The notes under the pieces are model-generated. The model made no database searches and was not told the origin of the DNA. It saw nothing but the letters and a program-made list of their open reading frames with translations. This document shows, piece by piece, positions 20,229-29,997 of a stretch of DNA of 64,000 nt. Where the stretch lies: contig NZ_CP039903.1 of the NCBI RefSeq assembly GCF_005221385.1, positions 248,001-312,000 of the forward strand, in the 5' to 3' direction. The stretch comes from Agrobacterium tumefaciens (GTDB lineage Bacteria; Pseudomonadota; Alphaproteobacteria; Rhizobiales; Rhizobiaceae). The position numbers and the translations under genes were made by a program. The number at the start of each line of letters is the position of its first letter. Position 1 is the stretch's first letter.

Positions 20229-20272
20229 GCATTTCCAGTAAAAGTGTGTCGCGGTTTTACGTCCGGAAATGC
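20229..20272. repeat. Short palindromic intergenic element, copy B
   Basis: Inverted repeat GCATTTCC / GGAAATGC with an inner GTAAAA / TTTTAC, enclosing AAAGTGTGTCGCGGTTTT. It is close to copy C at 20587 and related to copy A at 3165. It lies between the LysR gene and the convergent small gene at 20291. Confidence 0.6.
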
Positions 20273-20290
20273 GGAAAAACTCTAACCGTT

Positions 20291-20545
20291 TCAGGCCGCA
20301 GCGCCCTGCGCGACGATGACCGGGATCAGCAGATCGCCCCAGTTGCCGCCGCCGCCATGGTGGCGGGCCGAGCGAACCAGCTCGACGGAAACGCCGGCCT
20401 CAACGGCTTTCATGACAGCCTGGTTGAGGCGGTGCAGATCGTTGGCCAGCATGCGGATGGCGGCCTGCTGATCCTGCGTCATGGCGGAGGACTGCTCCTC
20501 GGCGCGTTCCTTGACGTGGGTCTTGATGGGGTTATGGGCATTCAT
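20291..20545 (-). CDS. Small conserved hypothetical protein
   Basis: 84 residues from ATG 20545, which has GGAG about 8 bases upstream. The N-terminal half is hydrophilic and helical (KERAEEQSSAMTQDQQAAIRMLA..LHRLNQAVMKAVEAG); the C-terminal part has RHHGGGGNWGDLLIPVIVAQGA. I do not recognise the function. It is on the same strand as aceA, but a terminator separates them, and short palindromes lie on both sides. Confidence 0.6.
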   Translation of the reverse strand: MNAHNPIKTHVKERAEEQSSAMTQDQQAAIRMLANDLHRLNQAVMKAVEAGVSVELVRSARHHGGGGNWGDLLIPVIVAQGAAA

Positions 20546-20586
20546 GGCATTTCTCCTCTCATTATTGGTTGGGGTTCTTGATTGGA

Positions 20587-20631
20587 GCATCGGACCGAAA
20601 AGTGTTACGCGGTTTTCGGAAAATCCCATGC
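20587..20631. repeat. Short palindromic intergenic element, copy C
   Basis: GCAT / ATGC outer arms and CCGAAAA / TTTTCGG inner arms around GTGTTACGCGG. It shares the AAAGTGT..CGCGGTTTT core with copy B. Confidence 0.6.
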
Positions 20632-20636
20632 TTGAA

Positions 20637-20666
20637 CAAAAACTTAGAGCGGATTACGCTCTAAGT
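20637..20666 (-). terminator. Rho-independent terminator of aceA
   Basis: 9-bp stem ACTTAGAGC / GCTCTAAGT with a seven-base loop, followed on the minus strand by TTTTT. A second 10-bp hairpin (GCCCTTCCCG / CGGGAAGGGC, 20673-20696) stands between it and the aceA stop. Confidence 0.8.
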
Positions 20667-20707
20667 TTGCAAGCCCTTCCCGTCACCGGGAAGGGCAGTT
20701 TTTCGAT

Positions 20708-21997
<1,290 letters not shown>

Positions 21998-22166
21998 ACT
22001 TCTCTCTCCCATGATAAATGCGGTTTCCGTAACGGGCCGAATTCAACATCATATGGCGCCGTTTGATGTGACTACATTTACATTTTTCGAGATTTGAGCG
22101 CCAGAACAAACACAAAAACAGTGACTTGAAAGAGGTTATCCTGTAGTGTGCGTGACAGGGTGGAGA

Positions 22167-22190
22167 TGTAAAATTGTAAATTTTGTAAAA
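22167..22190. promoter_or_regulatory. TGTAAA direct repeats, candidate regulator binding site
   Basis: Three closely spaced TGTAAA units (at 22167, 22175 and 22184) in the 254-base gap between aceA and its divergent regulator. A further TGTAAATGTAG reads on the minus strand at 22074-22084, nearer aceA. Confidence 0.4.
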
Positions 22191-22251
22191 GTCCTTCGCC
22201 CCAAGAATTTGTAACAGATTTGTATGAGTCGCAGGCACAGGGGGTGAGGCG

Positions 22252-23667
22252 GTGTCGGAAAACAAGATTTTTGCAGGCCCGCGCGTGCGCCGCATTCGCA
22301 ACGGTCTGGGGCTGACGCAGACGGCCATGGCCGAGGCGCTGGCGATTTCGCCGTCCTATCTCAATCTCATCGAGCGCAACCAGCGGCCGCTGACGGTGCA
22401 GCTGCTTTTGAAGCTTGCCTCGGTCTATAAGGTCGATCTGGATGATCTGCAGGGCGAAAGCGCCGGTTCCGCCGGGCAGCTGCGCGAGGTCTTCGCCGAT
22501 CCGCTGCTTGTAGGCGAGGTGCCGTCACCGCAGGAGTTGATCGAGGTTGCCGATGCCGCGCCCAATGCGGCAAGCGGTGTCCTCAAGCTTTACCGGGCCT
22601 ATCGGGAACAGGCGCAGCGCCTTTCGGATCTTTCCGATCTTCTGGCGCGCGAGGGGCATGAAACGGCGCTTTCCTCCACCCGTCTGCCGATCGACGAGGT
22701 GCGGCACGTCTTTGAAAACCGCCCGGCATATTTTCATTCCATCGATGCGGCGGCTGAAGAACTCCATAAACAATTGTCGACCGGCGATGATCTCGCCTCC
22801 GGTCTGCGCGCATGGTTACAGAAAAACCACGGCATCGTCGTCAGAACCCTGCCAGTGCATGCCATGCCCAATCTGCGGCGACGTTATGACCGCCATTCCA
22901 TGCGGCTGTTTTTGTCCGAGCGCCTGTCGCAGCCGGATCAGCTGCGGGAAATGGCGATGGAGACCTGTCTTCTGGCCCTTCGCGAAGAGATCGGTACGGA
23001 ACTGGAAGCGCTTGGCCTGAAGGGCGAGGAAGCCCGGCGCATTGCCCGTTTCGAACTGGCGCGATATGCCGCCCATGCGCTGATGATGCCCTATGGCGCG
23101 TTCCTGAGCGCCGCGCAGCGGGCGAAATACGATCTCGATGTTTTGCGGTCGCGCTTCAACGTTTCTTTCGAACAGGCAGCCAACCGCCTCGTCAGCCTGC
23201 AACGGCCGACAGCTGCGGCGATCCCGTTTTTCCTGATGGAGATCGACAATGCCGGCAACCGTTTCCGCCTCGCTGGGGCCAGCGGTTTTCCAAGGGCGCG
23301 TTTCGGCGGCCTCTGTCCGCGGCTCAATATCCATGCCGCTTTCGCCCAGCCGGGACAGGTGTTGGTGGAGGCGGTGGAGATGCCGGATGGCGACGCGTTC
23401 CTCACAGTGTCGCGCACGCTGGAAGGTCCTCAGGCGGGTTTCGGCGAAAGGGTGCGGCGAACGACCGTGCTTCTCGGCTGCGATCTCGCCCAGGCCGGAG
23501 AGACCGTCTATGGCCCCGCCGCTTCGGGTGCTGCGCCCGTCGCCGTCGGCCCTTCGTGCCGGCTGTGCGAAAGGCAGGGCTGTCTGTCGCGGGCCGAAGC
23601 GCCGCTCACAAGGCCGCTCGGCCTCGATGAAATGGTCACCGGTCTCAGTGTTTTCGACTTCCAGTAG
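22252..23667 (+). CDS. XRE-family short-chain-acyl-CoA-responsive regulator (RamB/ScfR-like)
   Basis: 471 residues. N-terminal Cro/C1 helix-turn-helix (GLTQTAMAEALAISPSYLNLIERNQRPL), a central ImmA/IrrE-like domain (about 150-290) and a C-terminal DUF2083 domain with a cysteine cluster (CRLCERQGCL) near residue 440. This architecture matches regulators of acetate and propionate metabolism such as RamB. It is divergent from aceA, its probable target. The start is GTG 22252 with a GAGG-like site close upstream; no better in-frame start is visible. Confidence 0.84.
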   Translation: MSENKIFAGPRVRRIRNGLGLTQTAMAEALAISPSYLNLIERNQRPLTVQLLLKLASVYKVDLDDLQGESAGSAGQLREVFADPLLVGEVPSPQELIEVADAAPNAASGVLKLYRAYREQAQRLSDLSDLLAREGHETALSSTRLPIDEVRHVFENRPAYFHSIDAAAEELHKQLSTGDDLASGLRAWLQKNHGIVVRTLPVHAMPNLRRRYDRHSMRLFLSERLSQPDQLREMAMETCLLALREEIGTELEALGLKGEEARRIARFELARYAAHALMMPYGAFLSAAQRAKYDLDVLRSRFNVSFEQAANRLVSLQRPTAAAIPFFLMEIDNAGNRFRLAGASGFPRARFGGLCPRLNIHAAFAQPGQVLVEAVEMPDGDAFLTVSRTLEGPQAGFGERVRRTTVLLGCDLAQAGETVYGPAASGAAPVAVGPSCRLCERQGCLSRAEAPLTRPLGLDEMVTGLSVFDFQ

Positions 23668-23819
23668 GTGTTTCCATTCGCTTTTTTGTGGCCGGAAAAC
23701 ATTCGGTTGAAAATGCTGTGCTGCACATTTCCCGCTTGCTCCCTTTTGTTTTCCTTTCTAGTCTCTCCCAAAAAAGGGGATCACGCTCCCACCGTGAGGA
23801 TGCGTTAACAGGAGACATC

Positions 23820-24917
23820 ATGAAAAACCGTTCTCTCCGCCTGACCTTGGCTCTCACCACCGCGCTCGTTGCAGCAGGCTCGGCAATGGCCCAGGAAAAG
23901 GTCGTCCACGTCTATAACTGGTCGGATTATATTGACGAATCAGTGCTTGCCGATTTCACCAAGGAAACCGGCATCAAGGTCGTCTATGACGTGTTCGACA
24001 GCAACGAGCTTGTGGAAACCAAGCTTCTGGCCGGCAGCTCCGGTTATGATGTCGTGGTGCCGACCGGCCCCTTCCTCGCCCGCCAGATCAATGCCGGCGT
24101 GTTCCAGAAGCTCGACAAGTCCAAGTTGCCGAATCTGAAGAACATGTGGCCTGAAGTCTCCGAGCGCCTGGCGAAATACGACCCCGGCAACGAATATGCC
24201 GTGAACTACATGTGGGGGACCACAGGCATCGGTTATAACGTCGCCAAGGTGAAGGCGGCGCTCGGCGATGTTCCGGTCGACAGCTGGGATATTCTCTTCA
24301 AGCCGGAAAATGCCGAAAAGCTGAAATCCTGCGGCGTCAATATTCTCGATGCTTCGGACGAAACCTTCGCCATTGCGATGAATTATCTCGGCAAGAACCC
24401 CGACAGCAAGGAAACCGCCGATCTGGAAGCGGGCGGCGAGGTCTATTCGAAGATTCGCCCCTATGTGAAGACGTTTAATTCCTCCGCCTATATCGACGAA
24501 CTCGCGAATGGCGACAGCTGCATCACCATCGGCTGGTCGGGCGATATCCTGCAGGCAAAAAGCCGTGCGGAAGAAGCCAAGAACGGCGTCGAAGTGAACT
24601 ACGTCATCCCGAAGGAAGGCACGTATATGTGGTTCGACAACCTTGCCATCCCGGCGGATGCCAAGAATGTCGAGGAAGCACATGCCTTCATCAATTATCT
24701 GATGCGGCCGGAAGTCATCGCCAAGGCGTCGAACTACGTTCAATACGCCAACGGCAACCTTGCCTCGCAGGCGCTGATGGATGAGTCGGTTTCGAAAAAT
24801 CCTGCGGTCTATCCCGATGCCGACACCATGAAGAAGCTCTTCACCATCTCGCCTTACGGACCGAAGGAACAGCGCGTGCTGAACCGCGTCTGGACGCAGA
24901 TAAAGACCGGCAGCTGA
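23820..24917 (+). CDS. potF: Polyamine ABC transporter, periplasmic binding protein
   Basis: 365 residues with a signal peptide (cleavage after GSAMAQ) and a spermidine/putrescine-binding fold: VHVYNWSDYIDES near the mature N-terminus and WGTTGIGYNV. It binds putrescine or a related amine in the periplasm. ATG 23820 has AGGAGA seven bases upstream. It is first of potFGHI; the 132-base gap before potG has no strong terminator. Confidence 0.92.
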   Translation: MKNRSLRLTLALTTALVAAGSAMAQEKVVHVYNWSDYIDESVLADFTKETGIKVVYDVFDSNELVETKLLAGSSGYDVVVPTGPFLARQINAGVFQKLDKSKLPNLKNMWPEVSERLAKYDPGNEYAVNYMWGTTGIGYNVAKVKAALGDVPVDSWDILFKPENAEKLKSCGVNILDASDETFAIAMNYLGKNPDSKETADLEAGGEVYSKIRPYVKTFNSSAYIDELANGDSCITIGWSGDILQAKSRAEEAKNGVEVNYVIPKEGTYMWFDNLAIPADAKNVEEAHAFINYLMRPEVIAKASNYVQYANGNLASQALMDESVSKNPAVYPDADTMKKLFTISPYGPKEQRVLNRVWTQIKTGS

Positions 24918-25049
24918 CATCTCCGTCCGCTGGCTGAGGAACGGCCGGCGGGCCTGTTTCTCTGATAGCTTTGCCGGCAGGTCACCCTGCCGGCGCTGCC
25001 CGCCCCGAAGCATCGATCGAAAGACCAACGGGATTTGAGGGTAGGGTGA

Positions 25050-26207
25050 ATGGCGAAAACTCTGGGGCCGGTCAAACGCAAATTCAGCCCGTGGGACAAC
25101 CCCGATGCGGTTCCCTTCATCCGCTTTGAAAACGTCACCAAGCGTTTCGGCGATTTCGTCGCCGTCAACAATCTGACGCTCGATATCTATGAACGCGAGT
25201 TCTTCTCGCTGCTCGGTCCGTCGGGCTGCGGCAAGACCACGCTGATGCGCATGCTGGCTGGTTTCGAGGAGCCGACGGATGGACGCATCCTGCTGCAGGG
25301 CAAGGATATTTCCGGCGTACCGCCCTATAAGCGCCCGACCAATATGATGTTCCAGTCCTATGCACTTTTCCCGCATATGTCGGTGGAGAAGAACATCGCC
25401 TTCGGTCTCGAACAGGACGGCTTGCCGAAAGCGGAAATCGCCGCCCGCGTCGAGGAAATGCTGCGGCTCGTCAAACTCACGGAATTCGCCAAACGCAAGC
25501 CGAGCCAGCTGTCGGGCGGCCAGCGGCAGCGCGTGGCGCTCGCCCGTTCGCTTGCCAAGCGGCCGAAGGTGTTGTTGCTCGACGAACCGCTCGGCGCGCT
25601 CGACAAGAAGTTGCGCGAGGAAACCCAATTCGAGCTGATGGACATCCAGACCAATCTCGGCCTCACCTTCCTGATCGTCACCCATGATCAGGAAGAGGCG
25701 ATGACGGTGTCGGATCGCATCGCCGTCATGGACAAGGGCAATGTCGTGCAGGTGGCGACGCCGGCCGAGATTTACGAGGCGCCGAACAGCCGCTACGTGG
25801 CTGACTTCATTGGCGACATCAATATTTTCGACGCCAATGTCGTCGCCAATGCCTCCGATATCGGCAAGCCGGGTCTGGTGACGCTCGATTGCGACGGGCT
25901 GAAAGTGGCGGTGGAGCAGGAATGCGCTGCGGCGACCGGCAGTCAGGTGGCTTACGCCATCCGCCCGGAAAAGGTCCGCATCTCGCTCGACCAACCGGCT
26001 GACAGCAGCGTCAATTCCGCCTATGGCGAGGTCTGGGATATTGGTTATCTCGGTGACTTCTCGGTCTTCATCGTCAAGCTCGCCGATGGCCGTGTCCTCC
26101 GCGCGGCGCAGGCGAATGTGTCACGTCTCGTTGATCGCCCGATCACCTTCGGCGATATGGTGTGGCTGAACTGGAAACCGGATTCAGGTCTTGTCCTGAC
26201 GCGCTGA
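25050..26207 (+). CDS. potG: Polyamine ABC transporter, ATP-binding protein
   Basis: 385 residues. Walker A GPSGCGKTT, signature LSGGQRQR, Walker B VLLLDEPLGALD and a TOBE domain after about residue 290. The 20-residue extension before FIRFENVTKRFG is usual in PotG. It drives PotH/PotI. Confidence 0.93.
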   Translation: MAKTLGPVKRKFSPWDNPDAVPFIRFENVTKRFGDFVAVNNLTLDIYEREFFSLLGPSGCGKTTLMRMLAGFEEPTDGRILLQGKDISGVPPYKRPTNMMFQSYALFPHMSVEKNIAFGLEQDGLPKAEIAARVEEMLRLVKLTEFAKRKPSQLSGGQRQRVALARSLAKRPKVLLLDEPLGALDKKLREETQFELMDIQTNLGLTFLIVTHDQEEAMTVSDRIAVMDKGNVVQVATPAEIYEAPNSRYVADFIGDINIFDANVVANASDIGKPGLVTLDCDGLKVAVEQECAAATGSQVAYAIRPEKVRISLDQPADSSVNSAYGEVWDIGYLGDFSVFIVKLADGRVLRAAQANVSRLVDRPITFGDMVWLNWKPDSGLVLTR

Positions 26208-26218
26208 GGGAGGCTTTC

Positions 26219-27127
26219 ATGGCGGTCACCACTCCCGAAAACCGGCAAAGCCCCTGGCGCTGGCTGGTCGTTGCGGTTCCCTATTTCTGGTTGCTGTTGT
26301 TTTTCGCAGCGCCGTTTTTCATCATCTTCAAGATCTCGCTGTCGGATACGGCCATATCCATGCCGCCCTACACGCCGGTCTTCGAAGGCTTTTCGAAGCT
26401 CGGCGCGTTCTTCTCGCAGCTGGATTTCGAAAATTATCTGTTCCTGACGGAAGACCCGCTTTACATCGACGCCTATCTGTCGTCGTTGCGCATCGCCTTC
26501 ATCTCCACTTGCCTGCTTCTGCTGATCGGTTATCCCATGGCGCTGGCCATGGCGCGCGCGCCGTCATCGGTGCGGCCGACGCTGGTGATGCTGGTGATCC
26601 TGCCGTTCTGGACGTCGTTCCTGATCCGCGTTTACGCCTGGATCGGCATTCTGAAACCCGAAGGCCTGCTGACGGTGCTGTTCCAATGGCTCGGTTTTCT
26701 CGGACCCGACCAGCAGGTCAATATCTTCCGCACTGAGACGGCGATCTTCATCGGCATCGTTTATTCCTATCTGCCTTTCATGGTGCTGCCGCTTTATTCA
26801 GCGCTGGAAAAGCTCGACAATACGCTATTGGAAGCGGCGGCCGATCTTGGCTGCCCGCCATGGAAAGCCTTCTGGAAGATCACTTTCCCGCTGTCGCTGC
26901 CGGGTGTTGTCGCCGGGTCGATGATCTGCTTCATCCCGATAACAGGCGAATTCGTTATTCCCGATCTGCTCGGCGGCGCGCAGACATTGATGATCGGCAA
27001 GACGCTCTGGACGGAATTCTTCGGCAACCGCGACTGGCCTTTGGCATCGGCCGTGGCCGTGCTGCTCCTGTTGTTGCTGGTGGTGCCGATCGCCATCTTC
27101 CAGAACCAGCAGAAGAAGGTGGGGTGA
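26219..27127 (+). CDS. potH: Polyamine ABC transporter, permease
   Basis: 302 residues, six membrane segments (first at about 18-38) with the EAA loop TLLEAAADLGCPPWKAFWK. ATG 26219 has GGGAGG just upstream; the in-frame start at 26162 lies inside potG. It forms the inner-membrane channel with PotI. Confidence 0.92.
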   Translation: MAVTTPENRQSPWRWLVVAVPYFWLLLFFAAPFFIIFKISLSDTAISMPPYTPVFEGFSKLGAFFSQLDFENYLFLTEDPLYIDAYLSSLRIAFISTCLLLLIGYPMALAMARAPSSVRPTLVMLVILPFWTSFLIRVYAWIGILKPEGLLTVLFQWLGFLGPDQQVNIFRTETAIFIGIVYSYLPFMVLPLYSALEKLDNTLLEAAADLGCPPWKAFWKITFPLSLPGVVAGSMICFIPITGEFVIPDLLGGAQTLMIGKTLWTEFFGNRDWPLASAVAVLLLLLLVVPIAIFQNQQKKVG

Positions 27128-27131
27128 GGCC

Positions 27132-27944
27132 ATGAAGCGCGGAAAATTCGACATCACCGTCCTCACCCTCGGTTTTGCCTTTCTTTATATCCCGATCATC
27201 ATCCTGATCGTTTATTCCTTCAATGCCTCCAAGCTCGTCACCGTCTGGGGTGGCTTCTCGCTTCAATGGTACCGCTCCATGTGGTCGAACCAGGGGCTGA
27301 TGGATGCCGCCTGGGTGACGCTGCGCGTCGGTATCCTCAGCGCCACCATCGGCACCATCCTCGGAACGCTGGCGGCGTTATCGCTGACCCGTTTTGCGCG
27401 CTTCCCGGGCCGGGTGCTGTTTTCCGGCATGATCTATGCGCCGCTCGTCATGCCGGAGGTTATTACCGGCCTGTCGTTGCTGCTGCTGTTCGTGGCTGTC
27501 GGGGTGGATCGTGGTTTCTGGACGGTGGTCATCGCCCATACGACTTTCACCATGTGTTATGTGGCGATCGTCGTGCAGTCGCGCCTGCTCACCTTCGACC
27601 GCAGCCTTGAGGAAGCCGCACTTGATCTCGGCTGCCCACCGGTGAAGACCTTCTTCCGCATCACCCTGCCATTGATCTTCCCAGCCGTCATCGCCGGCTG
27701 GATGCTGGCGTTTACGCTGTCGCTCGACGATCTGGTGATCGCCAGCTTCGCCACAGGCCCCGGCGCAACCACGCTGCCGATCAAGATTTACTCGCAGGTA
27801 CGTCTTGGGGTGACGCCGGAAATCAATGCCATCTGCACGATCCTCATCGGCCTTGTGACGATCGGCGTCATTGTCACCTCCATCACGTCCAAACGCACCG
27901 AACTGCAGCGGATGCGGGACGAGCACGCCGCCGCCCGCAACTGA
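27132..27944 (+). CDS. potI: Polyamine ABC transporter, permease
   Basis: 270 residues, six membrane segments and EAA loop LEEAALDLGCPPVKTFFR. It starts four bases after the potH stop, so it is translationally coupled. It completes the polyamine importer; together with the PuuA/PuuB-like pair at 14765-17455 the strain should be able to take up and degrade putrescine. Confidence 0.92.
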   Translation: MKRGKFDITVLTLGFAFLYIPIIILIVYSFNASKLVTVWGGFSLQWYRSMWSNQGLMDAAWVTLRVGILSATIGTILGTLAALSLTRFARFPGRVLFSGMIYAPLVMPEVITGLSLLLLFVAVGVDRGFWTVVIAHTTFTMCYVAIVVQSRLLTFDRSLEEAALDLGCPPVKTFFRITLPLIFPAVIAGWMLAFTLSLDDLVIASFATGPGATTLPIKIYSQVRLGVTPEINAICTILIGLVTIGVIVTSITSKRTELQRMRDEHAAARN

Positions 27945-28073
27945 TTATCGGCTCTGCTTCGATTTCCTCACGTTACTGTTGAAATCGCAATAAAATTAGA
28001 AACCTGTAATTTAGTTTTGGGACTCTACGGTCTCAAAATAGGAATTATCGTCGGTAATTGCTCGATTTTGGTT

Positions 28074-28088
28074 TTAACCGCTTGTTAA
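28074..28088 (+). promoter_or_regulatory. CtrA-type box in orphan intergenic region
   Basis: TTAACCGCTTGTTAA fits TTAA-N7-TTAA. It overlaps a possible -35 (TTGTTA, 28082-28087) with TAAACC at 28106-28111 as a weak -10, the arrangement of CtrA-activated promoters. Confidence 0.45.
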
Positions 28089-28117
28089 TAGGAGTTGGCG
28101 GAAAGTAAACCTAACGC

Positions 28118-28237
28118 AGGGTTGTCAAATTTCTGACGGCCGGGATTGATAATTTCCATATGGCGAGGTCGTCCCCCCTTTCTCTCGTTAAAAAAAGCAC
28201 AACTAATACAGGCGGCCGAAAGGCCGCCTTTCTTTTT
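28118..28237 (+). ncRNA. Candidate small RNA between potI and the iron-type permease gene
   Basis: The 313-base gap 27945-28257 has no ORF with a binding site. It contains a CtrA-type box and possible promoter (28074-28111) and ends in a strong terminator 173 bases after potI would have stopped being transcribed from its own end; no plus-strand gene lies between. The inferred transcript is about 120 nt with an unpaired pyrimidine-rich stretch (GTCCCCCCTTTCTCTCG) of the kind that pairs with ribosome-binding sites in alphaproteobacterial sRNAs. A CtrA-activated sRNA (GspR) is described in Sinorhizobium meliloti; identity with it cannot be judged here. The start is approximate. Confidence 0.5.
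28210..28237 (+). terminator. Rho-independent terminator (orphan, plus strand)
   Basis: AGGCGGCC / GGCCGCCT stem with a GAAA tetraloop, followed by TTTCTTTTT. No coding gene ends within 260 bases upstream on this strand; the convergent permease gene ends at 28258. Confidence 0.88.
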
Positions 28238-28257
28238 GCTGAGATACCGGGCGCTGC

Positions 28258-29922
28258 TCAGCTGTTTTCCGGATGATCCATGGATTTCGAGACGAGAAGC
28301 ACGGGAATAAGCCCGGCGATGATGATGATGATCGCCGGAACGGCGGCATCCTGCACCCTGGAACGGGATGCATCCTCATAGACCAGCGTGGCAAGCGTGT
28401 TGAAACCGAAAGGCCTGAGCAGGATGGTCGCCGGCAGTTCCTTCATGGATTCGATCAGCACCAGCAGAAAAGCGGTCAGCGCCGCCGGCCGCATATTCGG
28501 CAACAGCACCTTGAACAGCGTCTGCAAACGATTGCGCCCAAGCGTGCGCGAGGCCATGTCGATATGCGGCGAAAGCTTCTGGAAACCGGCATCGAGCGTG
28601 CCTTCCGCCATGGTCATGAAACGCACGCTGTGCGCATAGATGATGGCGAAGGCGGTGCCGGAAAGCAGCAGGCCGCTGGAAAAGCCGAAATGCGCGCGGA
28701 TGAAGCCATCGACGCTATTGTCGAGACTGGCCAGCGGAATGAGCACCCCGATGGCGAGCACGGTTCCCGGCACGCCATATCCCATGGAACCGAAGCGGGC
28801 GGCCACCTTCGAGGTGCGCGAGCGCTCGGTGCGGATGGCATAGGAAAACACGAAGGCGGCTATCAGCGTCACCAAGGCGGCGGAAAACGAGACTTCGAGA
28901 CTGTGTCCGAGCGCTTTCAGAAGCTTCGGCGCAAACAGTGCGTCGAGCCTCCTGGTGGCGTAACCGCCGAGCACGATGACGGGAATGAAAAAGCCGCTCG
29001 CGACAGGAACGAAGCAGAACAGGCTCGCGCACCAGCGCCGCCAGCCGGTGAGCGCCTTCAGCCGGTGACGCTGCGCCATGCTTGTCGCCTTCGGCGCGCC
29101 GAAGCGTTGTTTTTCGCGGGCATTGCGTTCGATGACGATCAGCGCGCCGACGATGATGAGGATGACAGCGGCGATCTGCGTCGCATTGGCGAGATTGCCG
29201 CGATTGAGCCAGGTCTCGTAAATGGTGAAGGTCAGCGTCTGGACACCGAGATATTCAACCGCACCGATATCGTTCAGCGTCTCCATCAAGACTAGCGAAA
29301 GCCCGATGGCAATCGCCGGCCGCGCCATCGGCAATTGCACGGAAAAGAACACGCTGAGCGGCTTTGCGCCAAGCGTGCGGGCCGCTTCCGCCGCAAACCG
29401 GCCCTGCATGGAAAAGGCGGCGCGGGCCGAGAGATAGACATAGGGGTAAAGAACGGAACTCAGGACGATCACCGCGCCGCCAAGCGAGCGTATGTCGGGA
29501 AACCAGTAATCGCGGATGCTGTGATAATCGAAAGCGGCGCGAATTGCGCTCTGCACCGGGCCGGTGAAATCAAGGAACTCGCCGAAGGCATAGGCAGCCA
29601 GATAGGAAGGAATGGCGAGCGGCAGCACGAGTGCCGCAGACAGCAGACGCCGCAGCGGAAATTCGAATGTCGTGACGAGCCATGCGCAGGCTATGCCGAA
29701 AAAGGCCGTCGTTGCGGCCGTCATCCCCAGTAATAGGAAGGTGCGAAACCCCGCACGCGGCAGGACATTGGCGAGAAGGTGTTGCCATCCTTCCGTACTG
29801 CCGGTCAGCGCCAGCCAGAAGATCGCCAGAATGGGCATGGCGGCAATGGCCGCGACGATGACCGCCGCGATAGGCAGTATCGAAACGCGTTTTGTGGCTG
29901 GAAGGGAAACCGTCATGGGCAT
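28258..29922 (-). CDS. Iron(III)-type ABC transporter permease, fused two-domain
   Basis: 554 residues with about 12 membrane segments in two repeated permease halves, each with an EAA-type loop (ARTLGAKPLSVFF near residue 195, and the ASRTLGRNRLQTLFKV stretch near 460). This is the FbpB/AfuB/SfuB architecture for ferric-iron uptake, though thiamine and other substrates use the same fold. No binding-protein or ATPase gene lies nearby, so its partners are encoded elsewhere. The kinase gene pdhS1 lies 75 bases upstream on the same strand. Confidence 0.82.
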   Translation of the reverse strand: MPMTVSLPATKRVSILPIAAVIVAAIAAMPILAIFWLALTGSTEGWQHLLANVLPRAGFRTFLLLGMTAATTAFFGIACAWLVTTFEFPLRRLLSAALVLPLAIPSYLAAYAFGEFLDFTGPVQSAIRAAFDYHSIRDYWFPDIRSLGGAVIVLSSVLYPYVYLSARAAFSMQGRFAAEAARTLGAKPLSVFFSVQLPMARPAIAIGLSLVLMETLNDIGAVEYLGVQTLTFTIYETWLNRGNLANATQIAAVILIIVGALIVIERNAREKQRFGAPKATSMAQRHRLKALTGWRRWCASLFCFVPVASGFFIPVIVLGGYATRRLDALFAPKLLKALGHSLEVSFSAALVTLIAAFVFSYAIRTERSRTSKVAARFGSMGYGVPGTVLAIGVLIPLASLDNSVDGFIRAHFGFSSGLLLSGTAFAIIYAHSVRFMTMAEGTLDAGFQKLSPHIDMASRTLGRNRLQTLFKVLLPNMRPAALTAFLLVLIESMKELPATILLRPFGFNTLATLVYEDASRSRVQDAAVPAIIIIIAGLIPVLLVSKSMDHPENS

Positions 29923-29997
29923 GCGGGCCTGTCTTGCGAAAGCCTCGAGCGGCGATCATTCCGCCGGTGGCTTTCGCATTGCTACGCCCGCATGACC

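Noticed and set aside
20673..20696. Strong hairpin followed by T residues on the plus strand near aceA
   Set aside because: No plus-strand transcript is expected here; I treat it as part of the two-hairpin end of aceA and not as a separate gene end.
23940..25994. 684-codon minus-strand frame over potF and potG
   Set aside because: Antisense to two clear transporter genes; no domain seen.
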